This document shows positions 7,973 to 15,861 of a stretch of 39,027 nucleotides of DNA, piece by piece. The translations under genes and the position numbers were made by a program. The stretch covers positions 1 to 39,027 of the forward strand of contig JAHEJJ010000030.1 of the NCBI GenBank assembly GCA_024638915.1. Reading direction: 5' to 3'. The stretch is from Robiginitalea sp. Its GTDB lineage: Bacteria; Bacteroidota; Bacteroidia; Flavobacteriales; Flavobacteriaceae. The notes under the pieces were generated by a model. That model did not search any database. It saw only the letters and a list, made by a program, of their open reading frames with translations, and was not told where the DNA came from. The stretch's first letter is position 1, and every line of letters starts with the position of its first letter.

Positions 7973-8377
7973 GCCTTTCATTTCTGCTCGTCTCATGGGC
8001 ATGCTGTCGATCAAGTCAAAAATTTCTTTGGCCGATACGACAAAAGGCTTTTGAAGTTTAATCCCCCCATCCTTGCCGATAAGTACTAGGCCCTTAAAAG
8101 AAGGGTCGGGAACGGTCTTACCAATCCATTTAACAAGTAGGCCATCTAGGTCGAATACCTTTTTATCCCTGAGAACAAAAATCAGCATATCCCTCTCTTT
8201 AATAGCCGCAGCATACCCTTCAAAGGCATTTATCTGAGGATGATCACTTTCCTGATCACCAACCGGATTCACTATAAAGATCAACCGGTTCTTCCAGTGG
8301 TATTCGTCGAGGGACTGCGCGTTAGAAACAGAACAACAGAAAGGAATGATTATGAAGCAGGTGATTAAAGCATTCAT
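7958..8377 (-). CDS. Secreted DUF4174-like protein
   Basis: Small exported protein of about 139 residues whose function is unknown. An N-terminal signal peptide (LITCFIIIPFCCSVSNAQ) is followed by a thioredoxin-like single domain: DEYHWKNRLIFIV at the start, GLVLIGKDGGIKL in the middle and the conserved ending IDSMPMRRAEM. These three elements fit the DUF4174 family as I remember it. ATG at 8381 is also possible, but ATG at 8375 gives a cleaner signal peptide. The 3' end overlaps kmo on the opposite strand by 15 bases. A strong terminator lies just upstream and separates it from the nif3/coiled-coil operon. Confidence 0.82.
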   Translation of the reverse strand: MNALITCFIIIPFCCSVSNAQSLDEYHWKNRLIFIVNPVGDQESDHPQINAFEGYAAAIKERDMLIFVLRDKKVFDLDGLLVKWIGKTVPDPSFKGLVLIGKDGGIKLQKPFVVSAKEIFDLIDSMPMRRAEMKGSKKD

Positions 8378-8400
8378 GGCCATGAAATTAATAAAAAGAA

Positions 8401-8427
8401 AAAAACCACCGAGAAAAGGTGGTTTTT
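8401..8427 (-). terminator. Terminator of the nif3-coiled coil operon
   Basis: A 10-bp perfect stem (8401-8410 with 8418-8427) closes a 7-base loop, and the minus-strand copy runs into a long T tract. It ends transcription of the gene at 8449-9228; on the + strand it also has T residues, so it may work both ways. Confidence 0.85.
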
Positions 8428-8448
8428 AAAATAGATCTTGGAATCGAA

Positions 8449-9228
8449 TTAAATATTATTGAACAACTTTTTCATTTTTTCCTGTTCTTCTTCCGCCAGT
8501 CCCGAATCCACAAGTATTCGCCCACTGTGTTCATCTGTGATGATTTTTTTGCGCGAGGCGATCTCCACTTGTACCTGTGGTGGGATGGTAAAGAAGGATC
8601 CACCGGAGGCACCTCTTTCGATGGGTACTACAGCAAGTCCGTTCTTAACGTTGTGCCGGATTCGCTTATAGGCTTTGACCAGTCGCTCTTCAATTTGCTT
8701 CTCGTATTTTTGAGATTTTGCAAGCAGAGCCTTTTCTTCCTTTTCGGTTTCGGACAATATAGCGTCTAATTCACCTTTTTTATGTTTTAAATGCGCCTCA
8801 CGCTCCGAGAGTTTTTCTTTGGTTTCGGCGATAACCTCTTTCTTCTGTTCGATCTGAACCTTGAATTCCTTTATATTCTTTTCAGCCAACTGAATTTCCA
8901 GTTCCTGAAATTCCACCTCCTTCGACAAGGAGTTAAATTCGCGACTATTGCGAACATTTTTTTGCTGGTCTGCATATTTTTTAATGAGTGCTTTGGCCTC
9001 GTCAATAAGATTTTTCTTTGCACTTATCTCGTAATTGACGGTTTCAACATCGGTTTTCAGTTTATCAATCCGAGTTTTCAATCCAAGAACTTCGTCCTCA
9101 AGGTCCTGAACTTCAAGGGGGAGTTCACCGCGTACATTCCTGATCTCGTCAACTCTGGAATCTATAAGTTGTAAATCATATAGAGCCCTTAGTTTATCCT
9201 CGACCGTTACTTCCTTCTTTGTTGCCAT
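8449..9228 (-). CDS. Coiled-coil protein of the C4 zinc-ribbon (zf-RING_7) family, cysteines lost
   Basis: Cytosolic protein of 259 residues. Residues about 10-195 are a long heptad-rich coiled coil dense in Glu, Lys and Leu. The C-terminal part (about 204-245) keeps the frame of the zinc-ribbon family, including FTIPPQVQVEIASRKKII and SGRILVD, but the four positions where family members carry the two CxxC pairs are Ser208, Ser211, Asp232 and Ser235. The whole protein has no cysteine, so it cannot bind zinc in the usual way. The gene starts 2 bases after the nif3-type gene, a pairing that recurs in Bacteroidota. Function is not established. Confidence 0.88.
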   Translation of the reverse strand: MATKKEVTVEDKLRALYDLQLIDSRVDEIRNVRGELPLEVQDLEDEVLGLKTRIDKLKTDVETVNYEISAKKNLIDEAKALIKKYADQQKNVRNSREFNSLSKEVEFQELEIQLAEKNIKEFKVQIEQKKEVIAETKEKLSEREAHLKHKKGELDAILSETEKEEKALLAKSQKYEKQIEERLVKAYKRIRHNVKNGLAVVPIERGASGGSFFTIPPQVQVEIASRKKIITDEHSGRILVDSGLAEEEQEKMKKLFNNI

Positions 9229-9230
9229 AC

Positions 9231-10325
9231 TTATGAATAATTGATGGGATTTGTTCTGACCTCCGATAAAGAGATTGCAAAATTAGGAATTTTTTTCTTA
9301 AGATAATCCGCTAGAAGGTTTTTTGTAAACTGCTCAGATTCATAATGGCCGATATCCAAAAGCAGGATTTTCTGTTCAGCTTCAAAGAACTGATGGTATT
9401 TGATATCTGAAGTTACGAAAACCTGGGCTCCGGAGTTCCTCGCTGCACTGATGGCAAAAGCCCCGCTACCCCCCAGGACGGCCACTTTATTAACTTTGGC
9501 TCCTAAAAGATTTGAGTGCCTCACCAAAGGCGTCTTCATCCGATCTTTTACATAGGTGATGAAATCTTCTTCAGTCATGGTTTGGTGCAGGTTCCCTATC
9601 ATACCCATCCCCTGATGTTGGTGGCGGTTTTCAAGTGCATATACCTCATATGCTACTTCCTCATAGGGATGGTGGTCGAACAAGGCCTTTAAAACTCGCT
9701 TTTCAATTGCTTTAGGAAAGGTCAGGTGAATCTGAACTTCCTTTTCCTGGTGAATTTCTCCTTTTTTTCCCTTGACAGGATTCGCTTGGCTGCCAGCCAT
9801 GAATGAGCCGCTGCCTTCGACCGTAAAACTGCAATGGCTATAATGCCCTATGTTGCCAGCACCGGCATCGAATAAGGCATTACGTAATTGCTCTGCATCG
9901 GCCTTGGGCACGTAGGTGGTAAGCTTTTTTATCGTATCCCGGCCGGGTATAAGGATTCTGGGTTCTTCGATATCGAGTGCCCGGCAAATGGCATAATTTA
10001 CCCCTATTGGCGAATTATCCAGGGCCGTATGCATCGAATATATGGCTACATTATTTTTAATGGCTTTTATCACCGATCTTTCCACATAGGTAGCCCCGTT
10101 GAGCCGTTTTAAACCTTTGAAGATAATAGGGTGGAAACTGACAATGAGATTGCAACCTTTGGCAACCGCTTCATCGACTACGCTTTCCAGGGTGTCGAGA
10201 GTGATAAGTATACCGTTCACTTCTGCTGAGGCATCGCCCACCAGTAATCCTACATTATCGAAGTCCTCCGCATTTTCCAGCGGTGCCAGAGCCTCTAATA
10301 GATCGGTAATTTCTTTGATGATCAT
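9231..10325 (-). CDS. Nif3-like dinuclear metal centre protein
   Basis: NIF3/YbgI/YqfO family protein, often annotated as GTP cyclohydrolase 1 type 2, although its true cellular role is unsettled. The metal ligands of the family are visible in VSFHPIIFKGLKRL (His65), YSMHTALDN (His99, Asp103) and the C-terminal LLLDIGHYESEQF (His and Glu). Between the halves sits the extra alpha-beta insert typical of 360-370-residue members, here with KAIEKRVLKALFDHHPYEEV. An exact -7 box (10346-10353) precedes the ATG. The coiled-coil gene follows after 2 bases and is clearly cotranscribed. It is divergent from lpxK. Confidence 0.93.
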   Translation of the reverse strand: MIIKEITDLLEALAPLENAEDFDNVGLLVGDASAEVNGILITLDTLESVVDEAVAKGCNLIVSFHPIIFKGLKRLNGATYVERSVIKAIKNNVAIYSMHTALDNSPIGVNYAICRALDIEEPRILIPGRDTIKKLTTYVPKADAEQLRNALFDAGAGNIGHYSHCSFTVEGSGSFMAGSQANPVKGKKGEIHQEKEVQIHLTFPKAIEKRVLKALFDHHPYEEVAYEVYALENRHQHQGMGMIGNLHQTMTEEDFITYVKDRMKTPLVRHSNLLGAKVNKVAVLGGSGAFAISAARNSGAQVFVTSDIKYHQFFEAEQKILLLDIGHYESEQFTKNLLADYLKKKIPNFAISLSEVRTNPINYS

Positions 10326-10345
10326 TTTGGAAATTATAGGCAGAC

Positions 10346-10353
10346 CAAAGATA
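10346..10353 (-). promoter_or_regulatory. Putative -7 box for the nif3 operon
   Basis: The minus strand reads TATCTTTG, an exact TAnnTTTG match, 20 bases upstream of the ATG at 10325. On the + strand, a one-mismatch box TATATTTT (10360-10367) may serve lpxK. Confidence 0.45.
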
Positions 10354-10374
10354 AAATATTATATTTTCGTTCCG

Positions 10375-11373
10375 ATGCAACTCCTGAGAAAAATCCTTTG
10401 GCCGTTTTCTCTGCTCTATGGACTTGGGGTACTCCTGAGAAACCTCTCCTACGACTTAGGATGGCGCAGCGTCAAAATTTTTCGAACGCCTACCATTTGT
10501 GTAGGCAACCTGAGTTTGGGGGGAACCGGAAAAACCCCGATGATCGAGTGGCTTATCCGTCATCTGTCAAATTACGATCAGATCGCAGTCCTGAGTCGTG
10601 GTTATAAACGAGAGAGTTCAGGTTTTATAGTGGCTGGAGAAAGAAGTACGGCCCTGGAGGTCGGAGATGAACCGCTTCAAATTCATAGAAAATTTCCTGC
10701 TGTGGTGGTAGCCGTCGATGGCAACAGAAGCAGGGGGATGGCAAATTTGGAAGGCAGATATCATCCAGATATCATTCTTTTAGACGATGCTTTCCAGCAT
10801 CGGAAGGTGAAAGCGGATTTCTATATTTTGCTCACCTCTTTCAATAAGCTCTATCCCACGGACAAGTATATTCCTGCCGGCACGTTGCGTGATGCTAAGA
10901 ATCAGGCGAATCGGGCGAACCTTATCATTGTCACCAAATGCCCGCCAGACCTAGATGAGGCATCAATGAAGTCTATCGGGAAGAAGTTGAACCCCAATAA
11001 GGACCAGGAGGTATTGTTCTGCTCACTGAGTTACTCTAACAGGCTGATGGGGGCAGACAATGAGTTGTCATTAGATGAACTTTCCGATAGCATGGTGACG
11101 GTGGTAACGGGAATCGCATCGCCCGAACCTTTATTGGAGTACCTTTCTGAAAAAGGTTTGGAGACCAGGCACCATAGATTCCGAGATCATCATCATTTCA
11201 CGCCTGCTGAACTGACTCACCTCTCGAATGAAAAAATAGTAATCACCACAGAAAAGGATTATGTACGTGGTTTAGAAGAATTGCCTCAAGCCTTTTATCT
11301 GGAAGTGGAACACCGGTTCCTGGCTGATGGAAAACAACGTCTGCTCAAAGGTCTTACCGGCTTAAAGTGTTGA
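10375..11373 (+). CDS. lpxK: Tetraacyldisaccharide 4'-kinase
   Basis: Membrane-associated kinase that phosphorylates the 4' position of the lipid A disaccharide precursor with ATP. Visible features are an N-terminal hydrophobic/amphipathic helix (ILWPFSLLYGLGVLLRN), the P-loop VGNLSLGGTGKTP (residues 43-55), the SRGYKR segment, and LLDDAFQHRKV (136-145) with the catalytic DDxFQH. At 332 residues it is normal. The reading frame stays open 276 bases upstream, into the divergent nif3 gene, but ATG at 10375 gives the family N-terminus. Its 3' end overlaps the convergent sensor kinase gene by 12 bases. It shows that the organism makes lipid A. Confidence 0.95.
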   Translation: MQLLRKILWPFSLLYGLGVLLRNLSYDLGWRSVKIFRTPTICVGNLSLGGTGKTPMIEWLIRHLSNYDQIAVLSRGYKRESSGFIVAGERSTALEVGDEPLQIHRKFPAVVVAVDGNRSRGMANLEGRYHPDIILLDDAFQHRKVKADFYILLTSFNKLYPTDKYIPAGTLRDAKNQANRANLIIVTKCPPDLDEASMKSIGKKLNPNKDQEVLFCSLSYSNRLMGADNELSLDELSDSMVTVVTGIASPEPLLEYLSEKGLETRHHRFRDHHHFTPAELTHLSNEKIVITTEKDYVRGLEELPQAFYLEVEHRFLADGKQRLLKGLTGLKC

Positions 11374-13593
11374 TTTATTGAGCTTATGCTCTAAAATATT
11401 CTCCCCGATCTTGTGATAGAATACTTCGGGTTTAAACGGTTTGGTTACCACATCGTTACAGCCAGCGGCAAAGAAACTTTCAAGGCTGTCATCCAAAGAT
11501 ATCGCCGTAAGGGCGATGATCGGTAATTCTTTATCGAATTTACGAATTTCGATAGTGGCTTCCACACCGCTGATGCCGGGCATGTGAATATCCATCAAAA
11601 TTCCGTCATATTCATTCTTTGAGGCCATATCTACCGCTTCGTAACCATTGTTGGCGATTTCGCAGCTAATATCTCTTTTATTGAGCATCTTGCGCGTGAT
11701 CACCTGATTGATCTTATTGTCTTCAACCACCAATAGGTGAAGGCCCTTTAAGTCGTATTCTTTCTCGATGATTTCGAACGGGATATCATCTACAACACTA
11801 TCCTTACTTTTCACCAACAGTTCAAAGGAGAACGAGCTGCCTTTCCCCACCTCACTGTGCAGTTGGATCCTACTGTTAAATAAGCCCAGCAAACTTTTCA
11901 CGATGGTAAGACCTAAACCGGTACCACCATATTCCCTATTGATCTGGATGGAACCTTGCTCAAAACTGTCGAAAATATGTTTTTGCTGTTCTTTGGATAT
12001 ACCTATACCGTTATCTTTCACTTCAAAGTAAATGGTTACATTCTCATCTACTTTATTTACGAGCTTTGCAATCACCTTTACCTCTCCCGATTTTGTGAAC
12101 TTAAGTGCATTGCCCAACAGGTTCATAAATATCTGTGAGAGTTTTAGCGGATCGCTCATCAGATGTCTTGGGATCGATTCATCGTAACTGAGAAGAATGG
12201 TTGTGTTGTTTTCTTTAGCGCTTTGTTGAAGTGATTCGATAACTTCCGTCAGTATCTTTTTCAAATTAAGCTCGATGGTAAGCGGTTCGAGCTTATCGGC
12301 CTCAATTTTATTGATTTGCAGGATATCATTGATAAAGTTCAGTAGGTAGTCTCCCGAGAATTTAAGTGATTTGAGATGCTCTTTCTGATGGTCGCCCGGA
12401 TCCTCTTCGAGCAATAAATGTGTAAGACCGGTCACGGCATAGAGCGGGGTACGCAGTTCGTGGCTTACGGTAGAGAGGAAGTTTGTTTTAGCTTCCATAG
12501 CCTGAACCGCGGCATCCCGAGCTGCCTGTAATTCACGGTTTTTAGTTTGAAGCAGGTCGTTGGTCTTGAGTTTGATCTGGTTATTGCGATAGAGTGAAAC
12601 CGCCAATAATGAGATGATGGTAAGGAAGGCCGAGGTAAGTATCGCGGTTAACTCTGATCGGTTAGCCGATTCACTGAGGTCTTCAATCCTTGAATCCTGG
12701 CGTTTGATCTCTTCAGTCATAAACTCGAACTGTATCCTGTCGGCCGTCTTCGCCTCCGCCTTCACTTTTTCAATGGTAAACACCGAGTCTTTGATCCCCA
12801 GGATATTCCTGCTGTGCAGCAGAGCCTTGTCATAGGCTTTTAAGGTTTCATAGGAAACCAAAAGTATCTCGTTGGCTTCATATTTCAGGTTTTCCAGTCC
12901 ATTCTCCTGAGCAATGATAAGTACCTGGTTGCCGTTTTTAATACTTTCTTCGTAATTCTGGAGTTCGGAATGCAACCGGGCCAATCCCATATGAGCTTTG
13001 GCCCTGAGCGCATCTTTTTCAAAAACATCATTATTGACCACGAGGGAATTGAAATTTGTAGTGGCACTATCGTACTTATCAATACTCAAATAGATTTCGC
13101 CTTCCAGAAGCACAATATTGTTTAAGAGGTTTCTATCGTTGCTCAGTTGCCTGGCTTCATTGAGCATAAAGATGGCCTGAAAGTTATTACCGCTGTCGAA
13201 AAGCAAATGCGCTTCTATAAACTTGTGCACCGCCTGCCCGTAAGGATATTCCAGTTCATTTAATAATACGGTTGCCCGATCCCAGTAGAAAATGGTCGTC
13301 TCCCTTTTGTCGAGATCCATATATAGGCGGGCAAATTTGTGGTAACAGTCCACCAATGCTTTTTCGTTCTTTTTGGCCTCGGCCAAAGCCGCTGCCTTAT
13401 CGAGAGTCTCAAGGGCAAGATCGATTTTGTTCTGATTCTGATATACGCGGGTCTGATTGAAGTAATATTCGATATCATCACTTTCCAGGACGTCTTCCTG
13501 GGCATAGCCTGAAGAAAGACAACAGGCAAAAAAGCAGGTAAGGAACGCAATAGCTAATTTGTTATGTATAGTTCCAGATCTCACGCGGAGCAT
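11362..13593 (-). CDS. TPR-containing hybrid sensor histidine kinase
   Basis: Large hybrid two-component protein of 743 residues. Order: signal peptide or N-terminal anchor (ending near YAQ32), a helical periplasmic region of TPR-like repeats (about 40-290), one membrane helix (about 314-334), a coiled coil, HisKA with the phospho-acceptor in SHELRTP (His378), a HATPase domain with NLLGNALKFT, DNGIGI and YGGTGLGL, and a C-terminal receiver (618-743) with VVEDNKINQ, Asp668 in LMDIHMP and Lys718 in TKPFKP. No separate response regulator or DNA-binding output is adjacent. The 5' leader is long and holds a -7 box at 13789-13796. TPR sensors of this class often respond to growth or envelope state, but the signal is unknown. 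Confidence 0.93.
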   Translation of the reverse strand: MLRVRSGTIHNKLAIAFLTCFFACCLSSGYAQEDVLESDDIEYYFNQTRVYQNQNKIDLALETLDKAAALAEAKKNEKALVDCYHKFARLYMDLDKRETTIFYWDRATVLLNELEYPYGQAVHKFIEAHLLFDSGNNFQAIFMLNEARQLSNDRNLLNNIVLLEGEIYLSIDKYDSATTNFNSLVVNNDVFEKDALRAKAHMGLARLHSELQNYEESIKNGNQVLIIAQENGLENLKYEANEILLVSYETLKAYDKALLHSRNILGIKDSVFTIEKVKAEAKTADRIQFEFMTEEIKRQDSRIEDLSESANRSELTAILTSAFLTIISLLAVSLYRNNQIKLKTNDLLQTKNRELQAARDAAVQAMEAKTNFLSTVSHELRTPLYAVTGLTHLLLEEDPGDHQKEHLKSLKFSGDYLLNFINDILQINKIEADKLEPLTIELNLKKILTEVIESLQQSAKENNTTILLSYDESIPRHLMSDPLKLSQIFMNLLGNALKFTKSGEVKVIAKLVNKVDENVTIYFEVKDNGIGISKEQQKHIFDSFEQGSIQINREYGGTGLGLTIVKSLLGLFNSRIQLHSEVGKGSSFSFELLVKSKDSVVDDIPFEIIEKEYDLKGLHLLVVEDNKINQVITRKMLNKRDISCEIANNGYEAVDMASKNEYDGILMDIHMPGISGVEATIEIRKFDKELPIIALTAISLDDSLESFFAAGCNDVVTKPFKPEVFYHKIGENILEHKLNKSTL

Positions 13594-13984
13594 TTTGGTA
13601 TAGAGAAGCGATCTCTTATCGGTATCGCGAAACCTTAATTCGCTATTCCTTCAGGAACTTCTCGTAGGTTACTTAAGTTATCCTTAGTTCAAACGTTCAG
13701 GACGCTTAACTATTGTTTTATAAAAGCAATTCTGAGCGTCATTTCTTACAATACGAACGATTTTTGGGGCCTTTTTGCTCAATTCAACCAAAAGTATCAT
13801 TATTTTCCCGAAAATATATTGCTTTTTTAACATTTCCAAGATCCCTCATTCCTGCATTTATAATCATTCCATCACACGGTTTAATATGCCCTAATTAGCC
13901 AACAACCTGTTGATAATAAAAATATTAACTAAAAACAACGTGTTTAAACAATGAAATTTGGCAGATTGTGAATTGTTTGATTAC
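13594..13984. other. 391-bp gap between lipA and the hybrid kinase gene
   Basis: No convincing gene is present. A 61-codon open frame on the + strand (13713-13898) has no family signature and runs through promoter-like sequence. The region holds the candidate kinase promoter and inverted repeat at 13789-13816. Closer to lipA it is AT-rich and includes the short palindrome CAACCTGTTG. No terminator for lipA is evident. Confidence 0.6.
13789..13816 (-). promoter_or_regulatory. Putative promoter and operator of the hybrid kinase gene
   Basis: On the minus strand, TACTTTTG (13789-13796) is an exact TAnnTTTG match about 195 bases before the start codon. A perfect 7-bp inverted repeat with a 2-base centre, TATTTTCCCGAAAATA (13801-13816), sits directly upstream in the spacer to -33 region, where a regulator could bind. 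Confidence 0.35.
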
Positions 13985-14860
13985 CTAGAGAATATGCTTG
14001 TGTGCTTTATAGGAAGATCTAACCAAGGCCCCGCTTTCCACATGCCGGAATCCCATCTCAAGGCCTGTTTTCTCATATTTTTCAAATTGCTCCGGTAATA
14101 TGAATTCTTTAACCGGGAGATGTTTTTTAGAGGGTTGGAGGTACTGCCCTATTGTTAGTACATCTACTTTTGCATTTCTGAGATCTTTCATCGTTTCCAG
14201 GACTTCCTCTTCCTGTTCTCCAAGTCCGAGCATGATCCCGGATTTGGTCCTGTTTATCCCGCTTTCTTTGAGATAACGCAGTACTTCGAGACTTCTGTCG
14301 TACTTGGCCTGGATTCGTACTTCCCGGGTAAGCCTGCGAACGGTTTCCATATTGTGAGAAACCACCTCTGGTGCCACTTCTACGATACGATCCAGATGCG
14401 AATGTATGCCTTGAAAATCTGGAATAAGTGTTTCGAGAGTGGTATCCGGATTCATACGGCGAATGGCCTTTACGGTTTCCGCCCAAATGATCGATCCCAT
14501 GTCTTTAAGATCATCTCGGTCTACTGAAGTAATTACGGCGTGTTTAATGCCCATAATTTTAATGGAGCGCGCCACTTTTTCGGGTTCCGCCCAATCGACC
14601 GATTCCGGTCTGCCGGTTTGTACCCCGCAAAAACCACATGAACGTGTACAGATATTGCCAAGAATCATAAAAGTGGCTGTACCTTCTCCCCAACACTCTC
14701 CCATATTAGGACAACTCCCGGATGTACAAATAGTATGGAGATCGTATTTTTCAACCAAGCCTCTCAGCTGGGTATACTTTTTACCGGTAGGAAGCTTTAC
14801 CCGTAACCATTTGGGCTTAGCGGAGGGCGGTTTTACATGACCAAGCGTCTCAACACTCAT
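13985..14860 (-). CDS. lipA: Lipoyl synthase
   Basis: Radical SAM enzyme that inserts two sulfur atoms into the octanoyl chain on lipoyl-dependent proteins such as pyruvate and 2-oxoglutarate dehydrogenase E2. Both iron-sulfur cluster motifs are intact: the auxiliary cluster cysteines Cys45, Cys50 and Cys56 ([13 protein letters not shown]), and the radical SAM cluster CTRSCGFC (Cys71, Cys75, Cys78). [15 protein letters not shown] and the C-terminal VRSSYKAHK are typical. The length, 291 residues, is normal. An exact -7 box lies 14 bases upstream of the start. The preceding gene on the same strand is an ECF sigma factor, 110 bases away; lipB is not in the window. Confidence 0.97.
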   Translation of the reverse strand: MSVETLGHVKPPSAKPKWLRVKLPTGKKYTQLRGLVEKYDLHTICTSGSCPNMGECWGEGTATFMILGNICTRSCGFCGVQTGRPESVDWAEPEKVARSIKIMGIKHAVITSVDRDDLKDMGSIIWAETVKAIRRMNPDTTLETLIPDFQGIHSHLDRIVEVAPEVVSHNMETVRRLTREVRIQAKYDRSLEVLRYLKESGINRTKSGIMLGLGEQEEEVLETMKDLRNAKVDVLTIGQYLQPSKKHLPVKEFILPEQFEKYEKTGLEMGFRHVESGALVRSSYKAHKHIL

Positions 14861-14874
14861 AGTAACTTTTTATG

Positions 14875-14882
14875 CAAATATA
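14875..14882 (-). promoter_or_regulatory. Putative -7 box for lipA
   Basis: The minus strand reads TATATTTG, an exact TAnnTTTG match, 14 bases upstream of the lipA ATG. It suggests lipA has its own promoter apart from the sigma gene upstream. Confidence 0.45.
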
Positions 14883-14970
14883 CGAACAAATTAAGGAGCC
14901 CGGAATCTCTCAACATAGTATCCAGCTCAAAGTGAGGATCTCTGATTTATCTTGGCAGAATCCAGATCTA

Positions 14971-15555
14971 TTAGCCCTGCTTCTTTTTTATGATCTCTGA
15001 AAGTAGCTTTTTAGCCCTGAGCAATTTTACCTTTATATTGTTGATGGGCTCACCGAGCTCATTCGCAATTTCCGCATAGGACATTTCATTAAAATATCTC
15101 AGATTGATCACCTTTTGGTAGTGGGGTTTCAATTTTTTGATATGTTGGAGAAGGGACGCCAGATTTTGCTCTGTGATCAGCAGGTCTTCGACGGTTGGAG
15201 CATCGTCGAGAACCCTGGATATTGCTTCACTGTTTCCCGATTCCCTGCTGTCGAGTACATTCCGTTTCTGTTTTCGGAGAAGGTCAACATGCAGGTTTTT
15301 TGAAATGGCGATCAACCAGGTCTTGAATTCGAAGGCATCGTCATAGGTTGAAATTTTGTCGAATGCTTTGGCAAATGTTTGTATGCTTATGTCTTCGGCA
15401 TCATTTTCATTTTTGGTCCTCGCCAGTTGGAATCGGTACACATCGTTCCAAAAGGTGTCCAGTAGGTTGCTGAAAGCCATCTGATTGCCTTCCCTGGCCT
15501 TCTGAATTGTAATTTTTAGTATGTCTTCGGTTTTTTCCAAATGGGTTGTACGCAA
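14971..15555 (-). CDS. ECF-type RNA polymerase sigma factor
   Basis: Sigma-70 family factor of the extracytoplasmic function class, 194 residues. Region 2 covers about 25-95 with LLDTFWNDVYRFQLARTKNE, DAEDISIQTFAKAF and FKTWLIAISKN. Region 4 lies near the C-terminus with HYQKVINLRYFNEMSYAEIA as the helix-turn-helix that reads the -35 element. The first possible start after the upstream stop is a TTG at 15555; the next ATG (15480) would remove part of region 2, so TTG is preferred. It follows a small Cys-rich membrane protein by 21 bases and is probably cotranscribed with it. No anti-sigma gene of a known type is next to it. Confidence 0.9.
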   Translation of the reverse strand: MRTTHLEKTEDILKITIQKAREGNQMAFSNLLDTFWNDVYRFQLARTKNENDAEDISIQTFAKAFDKISTYDDAFEFKTWLIAISKNLHVDLLRKQKRNVLDSRESGNSEAISRVLDDAPTVEDLLITEQNLASLLQHIKKLKPHYQKVINLRYFNEMSYAEIANELGEPINNIKVKLLRAKKLLSEIIKKKQG

Positions 15556-15576
15556 AAGTGGTATGAAAGCATCGTT

Positions 15577-15786
15577 CTAATGAAATTCCGGACTGGTATC
15601 CCTTTTGCAATCTTGCTCCCCGGGAAGTTTACCACAATAACCACAAGCTTCACCATCTTTGTTAAGAAAAGGGCTCTGACTGGCGCAGGTTCCGGCAAAT
15701 TTGCCATCTTTTTTAGACCAAATCTTTAATGCGATGCCCAAGAAGGCAAGGGCTAGAAGTCCAATTGTCAGCAGTAAAAGCTTCAT
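15577..15786 (-). CDS. Small Cys-rich membrane or secreted protein
   Basis: Short protein of 69 residues, present in similar form in other Flavobacteriia as far as I recall, without an assigned function. An N-terminal hydrophobic helix (LLLTIGLLALAFLGIALKIW) is followed by a compact tail with four cysteines in GTCASQSPF, GEACGYCGK and EQDCKRD. The CGYC pair resembles a redox or metal-binding motif. It has its own -7 box (15801-15808) right after the terminator of the preceding operon, and the sigma gene follows after 21 bases. That it senses something for this sigma factor is speculation. Confidence 0.78.
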   Translation of the reverse strand: MKLLLLTIGLLALAFLGIALKIWSKKDGKFAGTCASQSPFLNKDGEACGYCGKLPGEQDCKRDTSPEFH

Positions 15787-15800
15787 ATCTAGGGTTTGTG

Positions 15801-15808
15801 CAAAGATA
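15801..15808 (-). promoter_or_regulatory. Putative -7 box for the small protein-sigma unit
   Basis: The minus strand reads TATCTTTG, an exact TAnnTTTG match, 14 bases before the ATG at 15786. The upstream promoter half would lie inside the terminator hairpin of the previous operon. Confidence 0.45.
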
Positions 15809-15814
15809 CAAAAT

Positions 15815-15838
15815 AAAAGCCCCTGTGAAGGGGCTTTT
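15815..15838 (-). terminator. Terminator of the sigma/anti-sigma operon
   Basis: A 9-bp perfect stem (AAAAGCCCC 15815-15823 with GGGGCTTTT 15830-15838) with a 6-base loop. The minus strand continues with TTTATTTT-like sequence. It lies 23 bases after the anti-sigma stop codon. Confidence 0.88.
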
Positions 15839-15861
15839 AAAGTTCTTTATGGTCTGCTGTA

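Noticed and set aside
8419-9174. Overlapping + strand open frames opposite the coiled-coil gene
   Set aside because: They are reverse-strand shadows of a strongly patterned coiled-coil gene and have Phe/Leu-rich, low-complexity products.
10099-10374. 92-codon extension of the lpxK frame
   Set aside because: It lies antisense within the nif3-type gene, and ATG at 10375 gives the normal LpxK N-terminus.
13713-13898. 61-codon open frame on the + strand
   Set aside because: No family signature, erratic composition, and it runs across the candidate kinase promoter.
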